From positions 2,046,001 through 2,110,000 of the forward strand of contig NC_135244.1 of the NCBI RefSeq assembly GCF_947623445.1: DNA of 64,000 bases, read 5' to 3'. The position numbers were made by a program, and so were the translations under genes. Each line of letters begins with the position of its first letter. The first letter of the stretch is position 1. Shown in pieces: positions 25,199-37,726 of this stretch. The notes beneath the pieces were generated by a model, which saw only the letters and a program-made list of their open reading frames with translations, had not been told where the DNA came from and did not search any database. The stretch comes from Clavelina lepadiformis. Its lineage: Eukaryota; Chordata; Ascidiacea; Aplousobranchia; Clavelinidae.

Positions 25199-26171
25199 TT
25201 ATGAAAGACGAATCAGAAAATACATGACAAAAAATACAGCAAACGTAAATAGTGCAAGATAGAGATACATCTTCCCATATCCGCCGCGTGATATTTGCTT
25301 TAGTTTGTTCATTGTGCTCCCGAGAAATCCTCCAACCTTGCTCATGTCGTCGTCCTGGCACAAGAAATAAATTTATTCAATTTACAACAAATAAAAACGT
25401 ATTAAAAATTTTAAAAAAAACAGTTTACACAACTAATTTTAAATCCTTTTCATTAGATATGATTCAACAAAAATAATAAATTTATAAAAAAACAAATTTA
25501 ATTCAATCATTCACCACCAAATTATTTATTGTTAGAAATGTTAGTTATATTATTAGACAAGATATTAGATATTTTCACTAAGGAGAAAAGAAATTATATC
25601 ATTATTATCATATCATTAAATTTTTAGCAAATCATTAAATTTTTAAATTACAGTTAGTTCATGTTTGAGTGAGTAAAGTTACACCCAGGAGAGTAATGTG
25701 CCAACTTTTAGGCTAAATCAAATTTAATGCAAAAAAATCGGGGTATGCAGTTTGCTAAAGAAAACTTCTAAATAAATTTAACCAACCATATCTTTGAGCA
25801 TTTTATTCTGCCCTCTCACTTCTTCGCCAATATTAATTGATATCTGAAACAGACCAAGACAATGTTTAAGAAAAACTAACTGGAACGTTATGCATTACTA
25901 GTCCAGACACAAAATTTTCAAATGCCATACTGCTTTTAATGCTGTAACTTTATGTCGTAATTCCTCCTCCATTTTTTGGTTCTCTTCCTCATACACCGAC
26001 TGTTCTCCTGCTGAGGCATTCTTAGTTATATTTAATGATTCTTTTAATTGTCGTATTACACAAGAAATATTTCTATTCTTAAAACATTACGCCACAATTC
26101 AATGAAAAATATTTATTAGTTCTAAACCTTCCCTGCATGGCTGTTAACTTACCGGCGTGTGCGCGTCTCAT
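25199..26171 (-). CDS. BET1: BET1 family ER-Golgi v-SNARE
   Basis: Four exons give a complete model: 26153-26171 (ATG), 25931-26040, 25787-25843 and 25199-25354 (TAA), 113 residues; human BET1 has 118. It starts MRRAHAE, like the vertebrate MRRAGLG. The SNARE motif (YEEENQKMEEELRHKVTALK, then ISINIGEEVRGQNKMLKDMD) follows. Next come GGFLGSTMNKLKQISRG and a C-terminal membrane anchor (YLALFTFAVFFVMYFLIRL). BET1 is a Qc-SNARE that pairs with syntaxin-5, GOSR2 and SEC22B in ER-to-Golgi vesicle fusion; the tail anchor places the SNARE in the cytosol. The first intron splits codon 7, which fixes the acceptor at 26040. The gene is head to head with DYNC2I1, with 678 bp between start codons. Confidence 0.95.
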
Positions 26172-26849
26172 GGTGAAATTTTAGGATGTTTTCGTCACGT
26201 TGAAATTATTGTAAGTGGCTAGCATATAACTGCAATTTGAGAAATAATCCAGTATTTATCTAAAATTTACACTTACAGAACACAATTAATCAGTTGCAGA
26301 CGTGGCAAAATCTACTTCTGTCTTTCCATCGACAAAGATCTCAAGAAAGGGAAATTTCCCATTTTACCTTTGTCCGCATAAAGATCTTACTTTGTTTTGA
26401 ATGTAAAAGAATAAATTTTGTAAGATTACATTGTCAGATAAAATAATAAAAATCTTCCACTTATTAAAATTAATTCAAACAACTTGATTGAAATACTTTA
26501 ATTTAATCCTACTTAAATGAATAATTGGCAGTTTTTAAAACTTGCGTTTACAGATCTGAACTTAAGTGGGTGTAAAAGCGAATAAAACGCTTGATTTGAT
26601 TACTTATTTTTTAGCAGAAAAACCTCCGGAAAAATAATTTTGATGAAACTTTTGACTATCTTCTTAAATGACTTCGGAAGTTGAGGAAATTTTTTAATAA
26701 AATGCGAAAACAGAATTAAAACCGCTTGATTTAGGTCGACGCACTGAAAATTTTATTGTATCAACAAAATGATTTCGATGTAAGGCTTATTTCTATTCTT
26801 GCCTTTTTGACTTTGACAACTGTGAATAAAAATTTTGAATATTGAAGCC
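26172..26849. promoter_or_regulatory. Shared divergent promoter region, BET1 / DYNC2I1
   Basis: 678 bp between the two start codons on opposite strands, without any coding signal, so both promoters must lie here unless trans-splicing hides upstream exons. No TATA box or clear palindrome stands out. Confidence 0.45.
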
Positions 26850-29800
26850 ATGAGCGAGGTAAGTTATGTTTCAATTTTTTTGTAGCTAGCTAAGCAAATA
26901 TTTTGGATTGCTTATAAATATAATTAGGTCACCAATTTGTTAAGATTGCTTGCAAAGACATGGTTTTTATGCACAGAAACGACATCGTCGAAAAGATGAA
27001 ACTTGGACCAGTAAAGAGCTGAGTGCTGCTTTACATGGGAGTAAAGATAAAAGAGACAAAACAAAGCGCTCTGAGAGTAGGTCTAGCTTATGTTCTGATG
27101 TTATTCCTTGTTGGTTACATCTAATCTTCATCCAAGTATTTGGTTAAAGTTTCACCTGCATTTTTTCACCAGATATTGATTTCTCCGACAATAGGAGGTC
27201 TGAAAGAAAATCATCTCGAAAATCCGACAGCAGGGTACGTAGGCTATGTACCGATGGTGTTTAAATTTTTTTCTTGTACACTGATAAAATTTAAGACTTT
27301 GTGGCACATTTTGAATTTAAAAAAAGGAGAACACAAAGTTTAAAATATTTCATCCTTCCAATGATGTGATTACTTCCGATTTACCAACAGTTTCATTTAA
27401 CGTATTTTAACTTTAACAACTATTGTTATCTACTTTAGCATGTTTTGCAGGTCGAAGAAGAAACTGCGCGTGGGAATAGAAAAAGCAGCGGCACTGAACG
27501 GTAAGTTAAGAACTTTATTAAGTTTTGTCGTTTTGTTGCCAAGTTTTTTCTATAATTTTGATTAACTCAGGAAGTTTCATGATGAGAAGGGGGAGCATCA
27601 CGAATCAAGGAGAGATGCAAAGTCAGAAAATCATCGAAGAAGAGACAGAGATGATGGAAGGGATGACGAAAGAAGGAGAGAGAAAAGAAAAGAAGGAAAA
27701 GAAATAAGAGAGGAGAGTGGGAGGGACGAGAAAAGGCATCACAGAAGAGAAGAAGGTCGTGACAGAAGACATGACGAAGATGACAAAAGAAGAGACAGGG
27801 TGAGTATAAAAAGAGGCTCTTTTACATGATTCAAATATCTTCACAAGAAATAAAACTGTATCTTAATTAGTAAAGAAAGCAAAATCTTACTAACTGTATT
27901 TTTTTAAGTTCTAGTTGGTGGTAAAATTTAAACAACTTGGTCTACTTGGTCGAATTTACAAATGTTGTGGTTATGTCTTACAGGGAAAAGATCATCGAGA
28001 CAAAGAAGAGAGACGTTCAAGGTCCGTGATTTGCTCAATTTTGTTCAAAAAGTTCTTTACACATTATGCCAATGTATAAATATATCCAACTTAAGGTTTT
28101 AATGCATGTTGTGTTGCTAAATGACTATGAATGGTTAATATATGACTATATACAATGTGCAGAGTTTTTTTTTCTGACAAATTAGTTTGGGTTAAGCTTT
28201 TCAGAAAAAGGTTCTGTCTCAATTTGAGAAGTCCTGGTACAGATATGTACAAATGATGTCTTAAACAGCGTGTTAATATGTGTACAGTGTATATACAACA
28301 ACATATGTACAGTTGTACTGTACGGTCATACATATATGTATATATTCCGTATGTAGTGAAAATGTTAATTCAAATTTTAGGCGTAAAACCGAGAATGAAG
28401 TTGATCATCGGGTAAGTGTGTGTTGTTCTTTAAAATTAACAAAATAGCATCTTAAAATGTAGATGTAAAAAGTATTAAAAGTAACGATCTAATTATTAGG
28501 AGAGAAAACATAAAGAACGTGTCCATGATGAGAAAAGGGACAGAAGGTAAAATTTTTCAGTCCAAATAAAATGTTCTATAAATACCATCCAGCCAGCACG
28601 CTTTTATCAATGAAATTTGACATAAAGTGTTTTTGTAGATCTGCAAGAAACGAAGAAGATTATGTGAGTTTGACAACCGGGCCAATCTTAATCTTGAATC
28701 CACAAAAATTAGTGCATCTTAACTTTAACTTAAAATATAATTGGCTGCTGTGGTGATTATGATGCTCTGTTGTCATTGTTTTCATGTTGTGAAATAGTTT
28801 GTAATGTTTAATGAATATATTTGACAGGACGTAGAAAGACAGCGAAAGAAAGAAGAAAAACGAAGAAGGTAAATCACACATCTCACGAATCTGTTGCTAA
28901 TTTCTGCAAATTATTTTTTATAAAAGATATTATTTTGAACATGAAACTTCTACATAAATAAAGAGACAAATAAATTTCTTTTTTTTTAGTTGAGTTCCTT
29001 TAGGTTTTGTAGCAAAGTTCGATTTTTGACAATTTTTTTCGTACTTAAATAAATTGTTTTATCAGACGTGAAGAAGAAGAGAAAGTTGCAGAAAAGGTAA
29101 AAATTCTTTGAACTTATAAAGAAATATTTTTCATTCACTGATGAAACAATAATGTGAACAAACTCTTAATGTTTTGTTGCAACAGGAAAGACGTCATCAC
29201 AAGAGAGACAGAGATGATAGAGATGGGAGGTGAGTTCCAATTTAATAAAATAAATTAAAAAATAATAAAATACTGTGCTATTGTTGTTGTATTTGGTTTT
29301 CAATCTTATTTTATTTGATTTCAGGCACAAAAAGCGATCCGAAAATGAAGTGAGTTTTAAGAAAAATGCAACGCTAGCACGATTGTTATGGATAAAGTCA
29401 CTCAGATAATTTTAATCAATATATTAGATCACAAATATGACGGTTGTCATACCCTGACATAACTAGCATATTTTTAGTACTCGAAATTTGTGCTATTCCC
29501 CATTCTAGATGTGGGATGTTTGTTAAACAATATGTAAGCCATCCAACTCTGTACTGCTTTCAAACAGGCTTTCTCAAATGTTTGAGATCAATACTTCATT
29601 AATTTTTAAAATTCTAATATTCCTCCCCAGAAGGAGTCTTCAAGCAAAAGAAAGGACTCAGAACAAAAAAAAAGGTAAAAATCATTAAAGATGTCATTAT
29701 TTCTAAAGGTTATGTATTTTTCATCATGTCGTACTGAATCATACGACTGCCGTTCACAGCATAAATAGTATTTATGGTTAGTGCAATGTGCATCAAGAAA

Positions 29801-32800
29801 ATTTATTTAGCTATTGTGAAAGATTTAAGTGTTAAATTTAATTTTAAATTTAAGTGAAATTTTCTTTCAGACATCCCAAACCAGTACTCACGCCAGAGGT
29901 ACGGATACTCAGATTTTTGACATGTACAGTATAATATTTTCGCAATCTTGTATTGCCACAATGGTTTATAATAAGTACCTGAAAGTTTTTTGTTTCACCG
30001 GTACTATACAACTACAGATCAAGATAGAATTTTTGTTTGTGATTTTATATACTATCATGAATTATTAATTGTTGTACCGATATTCTTAAAAAATCAACAA
30101 CCTGTTGCATCTGCAATTAATTTCTGCTGCGTTTAAACTGATAAGCTTTTACAAAACAGGACGATTATAATTATGATGACGAGGAGTTTGAGGATTATGA
30201 AGATGATTTTGAAGATGATGCCAGTGAGGTGGGAGAAGTTGAATGACTTGATAGGTGTCGTAAGATTGTTGTTGCGTGATCATATCGTGATGTGATTAAG
30301 ATATCATATCATATCGTGATATGATTAAGATATCATATCGTGATATGATTAAGATATCATATCGTGATGTGATTAAGATATCATATCGTGATCGCAGAAA
30401 GATTCCGCTGCTGGTGGAGGAAATCCGGAGGTGGACGATGTGATCCGAGCCATCCAACGTGAAAACGAGAGAATTTCATCGGCTCGCACTTTATCAGCCA
30501 AGAGTGACACGTACACATCGTCGGTATGTGTCTGGTGTTACTCGTGAGACTGCTTTTGTCAGGATGCTGATATTCTGTTGTAATTTTTCTTCTCTTCTTG
30601 GTATTAAATATCTAATAATATCGTCTCTTTATTTTTGTTTTTTATGCCTAAAGCACACAATGACGACACATTTGTGTTTAAAATTCTTGTCAAAACTTGT
30701 GCTTATGTACGAGACTTGTTTCCAGCCTTGTGTGCACTTGTGATTTCATCTTCTCAATCATCTGAATTAATTGTAATTAGCATCCCATTAACTGGGACAC
30801 CAACCACTTAAAATTCTTTCCACTAAAGACGTTGACTTTTCAGACTCCTACTGAAGCTGACTCTGTGTCTTCTGCAAGAGTCATGTCAACAAACATCAAC
30901 TTTTCAAGTTCCCGACAACATTCAACCAACTACAAAGCAAGGAAAAAGATGATGTGAGTCAAGTAGATACGTAAGGTTGAGTGAAAACTTTGCAACAACG
31001 CAGCGAGCAGAATATTTGTAATAACCAGATCGAACATGGAGTTTTTTATGAACAGGGACATGACTTTAATATTTCTTATATTCTATGTTTTCTACCGAGT
31101 TTCAATATTTCTTCGGTCATCGAAAATATTGATTGTCCTATGATATGGCATTGGCATTCATTCAATGTTAAGCTGTTTAGCTTCATTCCAAAGTTTTTAA
31201 GTTTAACGGTGCACTGTGATTGATCTGTGTAAAATACACTTTAGAACGCGACGCAATGACCTTTTAACCTTGATACAATTGGATGTCATGACCTTTGACC
31301 TGTTTGATCTTCCGCCAGTCACGGAATACAATTTTTATATCAAGAATTTTGGAGGCCAAAACGCAAGACAGGTACCATATCAAATATAATTTTTCAAACA
31401 AGTTCATGGACCAAATATTACGTACAATTTTTTGTTGCATTTCACTACGACATTGCTTTGTATTCTACGTGTTGGTTAAATTTACGAAGAATCATAAACA
31501 GTATTTCCATTTAATTTTTTCGAATAGGTATCGACTCAATGCAACGATGATGCCCTCGAAGTTGACACCCAAACAGATGAGACGGAGGTTGTTGAAAAAT
31601 GGACACAGCACCCACAAGATGGCGCCAGCGCCACTGGAGGTAGACTGAATGTTATAAAATTCTTCACGAATCTTAATTATGATAATTCTCACTCCTTTAA
31701 CATTCAGGTTGGTATTTTCTTTGTGGAAATATTCTGAACTGTTTTACATTTTTTAATTTTAACTTTGCACTCTGATTTTTAATAATATTTTTTTACAAAT
31801 CCAGGTCCTTGCTAGTCCACATACATCGATTATGATATTTTCTTCCTTTCTTTGTACTTTTATTATCATATTTCTATGTTGACACAGGCTCATCACAGGA
31901 CCAAGGGGCAAACAACGCCTTAAATTTTTTATCGATGATGCGCGACAGTTCTCTGCAGTTTGGAAAGTTTATGTCGTACGCGAGTAACGTCATCGAGTCG
32001 TCGTTCATGGAGGCGACGGTTTGGAGGGGCAATAAATCGGATGAGAGGAGCGTCTTATCGTGCTGTGATTCCTGCATCAAATTCAACACAAATTTCTCCT
32101 ATCTGCAAGGTGCTGTTGCAACTTCTGTTTTTTGGTTCTTTATCAACAGTTTATGAATGTGTTGAACTAAAATTGTAAATTTCGAAAAAGTTTTCTTTTT
32201 AAAATACTTCTTTAAAATACTAAGAAAAAGCTAATTTAATTTTCTTTTCCGTACACCTGTATTTAAAAGATGTCTATGTCACAGGTCGTCATATCCTTCA
32301 TGCAACGTTTGGTGATGGTTTGATGGCAATTTCGTTTTCACCATCCCAACTGGTTTCAACCAGAATAGACCAGAAAGGACTCATCACTGTGTGGAAGGCA
32401 AGCAACACTGAGCAACCTGATAAGTAAGGTTTTGGTTGTTTATAAAAGTTTGTTTAGTTTTGTTGAATAAAAATGGTCTGTTGCCATATGTGAGAGCAGA
32501 AGTGTTTTTTGTCTGTAGTTGACCCTCATTTAGGATATTTCTATGGATAAATTTCCAACCAAAATGGAAAAAAAGTCAATTAGTTTCTCGCATCAAGTAT
32601 TCCAGCATGTGTCCATAATTTCAATTTTTATGTTTCATTGATTAAATATTATTTCACACCAACTGGAGTTGTTAATAAATCAGAAATAAAATTTTAATCA
32701 TTCTTTTTTGATTTTTTAGCAATTTTTCCAGGGGCTGTTAGTAGATTAAAATTTATTTCTTTTTTGATTCTTTTAAATCTTCACAGAATCTTGGTTTGCG

Positions 32801-34637
32801 ATGCACTTCCCATCACAACATGCTTCCTGCCAAAGAACAACCATCTTCTCTTCGCGGGCGCTGTGAGTTGACCAGAAAACAACTTTAACAATACATTCGT
32901 TGTATTAACCGCTTGTCATTGTCTGTAGAACGACGGTAGCGTGCTTGTGTATAACCTCATGGAAGCATCGAGCATGCACCAATGCATTGAGATTGAAAGG
33001 GGGAAAGTGACGGCGCTAAGAAGCCCGACTTACTCCACAGGTAGGTGTCGCGAATCTACGCTTAAGCTTCTCAACCATTCAAACTTGATTTTGCGATGTC
33101 CGTGATGACGTCAGATTCATCAGATAACCTTATTTTAACTCGCAGCAAACGTAAGCGACGTTCACGCCAGCCCGGTCATAAGCTTGCGCTCGGCTGGCAA
33201 CCAGAATTCTAATCAAATCTTCTCTCTGGAAGAATCAGCGAAGTTATGCGTTTGGGTAAGTTGTTTATGTCGTCCTAAAGATGTTTATTATGTTTTACGT
33301 TTATTGTTTTAATGATGTAATAATGTCATAACGTTTGTTCTGCGTCAGATCGTCGTCGATATATCATCTGATGTCGATGACGACGTTAACCTCGTTCCAC
33401 ATGGCCGCGTGAAACTCGTCAAAAGTTTGAAGCTCGACGTGACGTCATCGCGAAGGTAAGTTGACGTCACTGTATTTCATAGCACTAACTTTTATTAACC
33501 GATTAATTCACAGCGAATAACGTTGTATTGTTATTAACGATGTAGCTCATATCAAGCATATTCAATTCTTCTTGTTCCAGTTCGTCAGAGCTGGGAAGCC
33601 GAGCCACCTGCGCCTTGTGCCCGGACTCAGATATCTTCTACGTCGGTTATGAGACGGTAATTTCTTGCGTTGGTTGAATGACACCGGCTTTATGCAACTT
33701 ACAAATAGAACATGTTTTAAATAGCGCGTTTATGTTTTAAGTCATTGCTATGACAGATAGAATTAGCTGCTTTTGTGTTTTTACTTTCTTTAAAAATTGA
33801 ACCAAATGACGTTACATGAGAAGTTGTTTTTACGTCACATCCTGTCATGTTTGCAGGGCCACGTGATAAGCTGGACACGTGATCGAAAGTTAAAGACGTA
33901 TCGTTCTCACGGTGCCGGAGCGGCGACTTTCCTGTCAGTCAGCGCTTTAAATACTTCATTAATCTTGACGTCATACGCTGATGGGAGTTTAGCCTTATTT
34001 GATGTCAAACAAGGTTTGAAAATGAGTCCGTAATGTTATTCTGTGACGTCATGTGATTCTGAAACTTCCTGTTTCCAGAATATCCTGTGATGACGTGGTC
34101 GTTAGATGGCGGCAGTCTGCTCTTCTGTGATTGGTCAAATTGTCGATCGTCGGTGTTTTTCGCGCTCGATTCGACCAATCAGTTCCATGTTTGGGACCTG
34201 ATGGCGTCCGACTCTGCCCCTGTAGTCTCCGATAAATTCCAGGAAAAGTAAGTGCTGTTATTTCAAGGGTATGGGTAACTGAATCAGTTTAAGTCTTGCG
34301 ACGATTTATGTAAATCAAATTGTAATTTTTGTGGAAAATCTGTAAATTTGAAATTTTTCTAAATTACTTTTTAGAACTTCTCGTTTTTGTGTTGACGTCA
34401 GCACAGATCAATCTACGTCATTGGTAAGTCGCCAAACCCTTCATTTATACGTCATCAACCAGATTCTAAAGTTAGTCGTCATCATTGAAATCATTTTTTA
34501 TATTTCTCAATCGACTTTAGATGGTGACGTATGACTCCTGCGCTTTTGAAGTTCATCGTTTATCGTCACACTTCACTGATTCTGTTTCGTCAAATGAAGC
34601 GGAACAGATGACATCATTAGTGACGTCATTTAGTTAA
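26850..34637 (+). CDS. DYNC2I1: Dynein-2 intermediate chain 1 (WDR60), retrograde intraflagellar transport
   Basis: Exon 1 is just three codons (26850-26858, MSE). Exon 2 (26977-27076) continues KRHRRKDETWTSKELSAALHG, close to the vertebrate N-terminus KRRTKDDTWKADDL. Many small exons encode a long Lys/Arg/Glu/Asp-rich, helical or disordered region up to about 29.7 kb. Next is an acidic block (FEDYEDDFEDD, 30160-30228), then VIRAIQRENERISS (30397 on). A conserved middle follows (LDVMTFDLFDLPPVTEYNFY, QCNDDALEVDTQTDE, VVEKWTQHP), and WD40 exons run from about 32284 to the stop at 34635-34637. Each of these segments aligns by eye with human WDR60 in the same order. The protein is an intermediate chain of cytoplasmic dynein-2, the motor that moves IFT trains from ciliary tip to base. 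The WD domain bears the heavy-chain contact and the N-terminal part binds light chains. An AATAAA at 34695-34700 closes the gene. Confidence 0.92.
30281..30392 (+). repeat. 24-bp palindromic tandem repeat inside a DYNC2I1 intron
   Basis: Five copies of a CATATCGTGATRTGATTAAG-like unit, period 24 bp; the first two copies are spaced 29 bp by an extra CATAT. The unit is nearly self-complementary around ATATC/GATAT. It ends a few bases before the acceptor at 30396. Confidence 0.9.
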
Positions 34638-36040
34638 TTCAGTTCGTGAGATTTCGTTGATATTTGTTATTTGCATTGCAATAGACATTTTCTAAATAAA
34701 CTTAGCTTCAGATAGATCTCGTCAAATAAAAAAACTGTCATCGTGTGGCAACCAAAAAACACCATAGACATCAGATGTCCAAAAAACAGCAATCAATTCG
34801 GGCTTGGAAATATTGCATATCTTTGTCTTTGCATGTTACGTTAGGCCAAGATTCGAAGTGCTGGTTACTCACCTATCAGTTGATGATTTTTTATCGTAAT
34901 TCCCGTCTTTTTCCTCGCATTTCCACGTTCGCATACCACAGGTAAAAACTCCCCCACGCTGCTGCAAATCACATGAGAGCGCGTTTAGGACATCCATTAG
35001 AAAAGCTTGTTTTTCAGGTGATCTTCACGAAACGCAAGTTTGGTCTGATGAAAAAAGCATTCACCTGTAGGTTACTTCTTTTTAAAACGTCCTATCAATG
35101 GTTTACTGATTCTAGTAACGCCATCAAACCCAGTTAGTTACTATTTAACGGGTTTAACACTTTGCAAACAGCTTCCATGATTCCGTAAATAGCATGTCAG
35201 CTACTTTGCCATGGAGTTTAAACAACAGTCACAGACAATAAGGCTTATCACTGCGTTTACAGGGTGTGCCTGTCCATGGAGCAGAACCTTCTCGGTGACA
35301 AGCTGTCGGTAACAGGAAGACGCATTTATCTTTGGCGTTTGATTTTGAGACGGTCTCATATTTGAAGCATTTTCAACAAATGATGATATAAGACAAGTGA
35401 AATATATTCTGAGCCTTAATAACAGTTTTAGAAAAACAAACTTTTACTGCGTTCGTGCTGTTAAAACAAAAGTTTTTATTAAAGACAGAAATGGTAAGAA
35501 AGGGACTAATTTGAATTTTTATATTAGCTTTTGGGTAAACGTAACGCTGGTGATTGACAGAAAATCTAAAAAACAATCTTTGATCAGTAAGACTAACCAC
35601 AACCGGACTTATCAAAAATTACAGTAAAATCATTTTCATTTTAAAAGCCATTTTAAATACTTTGAATTCATCGCTATCTATCAGCATCTAATAGAGTAAT
35701 CTAATAATAATAATAATCTTTACAGACCATGGTACAATTTCAGGCGTCACTGGACTGTCATGTAACCTAGCACTATTTTTTCTTTTCAAAGGGGTTTGTC
35801 AGCATTAACAAAGAACAATCAGAAAGATCGTTTACAAATATAACTAGATCCAAAAGCTTGGTACGTTGCTACTTGTAAATACCTCCTGTGAGGAAGGCAA
35901 GATATCTCAGAAACAACCAGTCTTTAAATGTGCAGGTGGGATTCTATTTTTGTTAAATGCCTAAAGCCCTAAACCATAGATAATTTTATTTTGTCAGGAA
36001 TGTTTTAAAATTAATTTGTGTCATTACAAACCTTGGTGAA
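34638..36040. other. Intergenic region, DYNC2I1 to kelch gene
   Basis: The poly(A) signal of DYNC2I1 is at 34695-34700, with a second AATAAA shortly after. A short (AAT)n run is near 35703. Otherwise nothing is seen. Confidence 0.5.
34695..34700 (+). terminator. DYNC2I1: Poly(A) signal of DYNC2I1
   Basis: AATAAA 57 nt after the stop codon. Confidence 0.6.
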
Positions 36041-37726
36041 ATGTATCCTTGTCTTGATGGAAGATATGAAGATAAAGAAAAATTCGACAGATCTCACGTC
36101 ATAACAAAAGATCTTGATGATGATAGAACTAATGAAGAAAGCTTTTGTGACTTCACAGTCAAAGCAGATGATCAAGAGTTCAAAGTTCATAAAACTGTGC
36201 TTGGAGTTCTGTCTCCATATTTCAGGAAAATGTTTCTATCAGATATGGCTGAAAAACGTCAAAATGAAACCAATATGGACGGTATAAATGCAGAAGTGAT
36301 GCGTGTTGTCATCGATTACATTTACACAGGCAAGTTCGAAGCTGATATGGATAATATATATGATGTCGTTGCTGCTGCCGACTACATGCAACTAGCTTTG
36401 GTACAAAATCGCTGTAGCGAGTACTTGATTGATCAGATTTCTGTGTCCAACGTAGTAGCAACCTGGCTTTGTTCAGTTCGATACAAGATAAAAACACTTC
36501 AATCACTTGCTGAGGTATTTATTGTTAAAAGTTTCAGCACATTAGTTGAAGGAGACAAATTCCTAGATCTTGATCATTCTCAAATTGACCAAATCATTTT
36601 AATGAACAACAAACAGTCACCCGGTGAAGTTGTTTGCAAATGCATCGCAGGTTGGGTTGATCATGATTCCACCAACAGACAGAAATACTTCCCACAGTTG
36701 TTTGGTCACATTGACTTGAGGTCTATCTCCACCAGGTTGTTAACTGATATGGTTAGCACTATTGAATATGTCGGCGGTTCTCTGACTTGCGTCCGCAAAG
36801 TTTTAGACGTTTGTTGTGTTCGTAGCCAGGTGTCACCTTGTCATCCTGTTGAGTGCATTGCGGCCAAAGGTAATTATGCGAAGATTTCGAAATTTAATGC
36901 TTGTGAAAAAAATTGGATCATTTTGTCAAATCGCGTACGTTTGACGTCAAGGACGATCGGACGTCGGAACCCAGGCATATTTGACTTTGCAAGAATAATT
37001 GTGTCAAATGACAAAGCGTACGCTTTGACAACGAGTTTGGATAAAATTTTTATTTTAAATCTACTGGAAAACTCAGCGTGGTCACCTCACGACATTAGTA
37101 AAGATGACAATAGTGCCGAAAACAAATCTTTCAGTTGTGCGTCATTTGATGGAAATATTTGCGTAGCTGGCGGTTTCAAAAACGAAAACGCAATAGCAAC
37201 AGCTTACCGATTGCGGTTAGATCGCAAAGAATGGGAAAGTATGGGCAATATGGGAACGGGAAGAGCCGCTTGTGCCTTGGTACCTTACGGCAATAAGCTC
37301 TATGCATTGGGTGGATTTAGAGAAAACCAAGTATTGCTTAGTTCTGTGGAATATTTCCAAGACAACACCTGGCATCCATCCTCGCCCATGCTTCAAGGTC
37401 GTCATAGCTTTGCAGCAGTGGTGCTCTACGGTCAGATCTACGTCATAGGAGGTATCACTGACAACGAACAAACCGGAACTGCGTCATCTTCATCGTCATC
37501 ATCGTCAACCGCCACTACGTCATCTTCAGAGAGATATGATCCGGTCACTGATCATTGGTGCCACGTTGCTCCGATGACCAAGCCAAGAAGTGGACATTCG
37601 GCTTGTGTCCATGATGGAAAGATATATGTTGTCGATGGAGAAGAAGTAGAAGTCTACGATTCTTTGAAATACAAAGGAGCGTTTTGGAAGCAGCAAAAGA
37701 GCATTTTATTTTCACATAGGAAGTAG
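36041..37726 (+). CDS. Intronless kelch-like protein (BTB-BACK-kelch)
   Basis: Single uninterrupted reading frame of 561 residues from ATG. A BTB domain occupies about residues 33-132 (FCDFTVKADDQEFKVHKTVL, SPYFRKMF, VIDYIYTGKF). A BACK domain runs to about 240. Kelch repeats fill the C-terminal half (ALVPYGNKLYALGGF, AAVVLYGQIYVIGGI, ACVHDGKIYVV, each with downstream W or Y positions). Such proteins usually bind CUL3 through BTB-BACK and recruit substrates for ubiquitylation through the kelch propeller; that role here is inferred from the family. A Ser/Thr tract (about residues 480-497) interrupts a kelch blade between strands. The lack of introns contrasts with most neighbours and suggests a retrocopy or an old intronless clade. 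I cannot assign a KLHL number, and the propeller seems to have only about five recognisable blades. Confidence 0.85.
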   Translation: MYPCLDGRYEDKEKFDRSHVITKDLDDDRTNEESFCDFTVKADDQEFKVHKTVLGVLSPYFRKMFLSDMAEKRQNETNMDGINAEVMRVVIDYIYTGKFEADMDNIYDVVAAADYMQLALVQNRCSEYLIDQISVSNVVATWLCSVRYKIKTLQSLAEVFIVKSFSTLVEGDKFLDLDHSQIDQIILMNNKQSPGEVVCKCIAGWVDHDSTNRQKYFPQLFGHIDLRSISTRLLTDMVSTIEYVGGSLTCVRKVLDVCCVRSQVSPCHPVECIAAKGNYAKISKFNACEKNWIILSNRVRLTSRTIGRRNPGIFDFARIIVSNDKAYALTTSLDKIFILNLLENSAWSPHDISKDDNSAENKSFSCASFDGNICVAGGFKNENAIATAYRLRLDRKEWESMGNMGTGRAACALVPYGNKLYALGGFRENQVLLSSVEYFQDNTWHPSSPMLQGRHSFAAVVLYGQIYVIGGITDNEQTGTASSSSSSSSTATTSSSERYDPVTDHWCHVAPMTKPRSGHSACVHDGKIYVVDGEEVEVYDSLKYKGAFWKQQKSILFSHRK

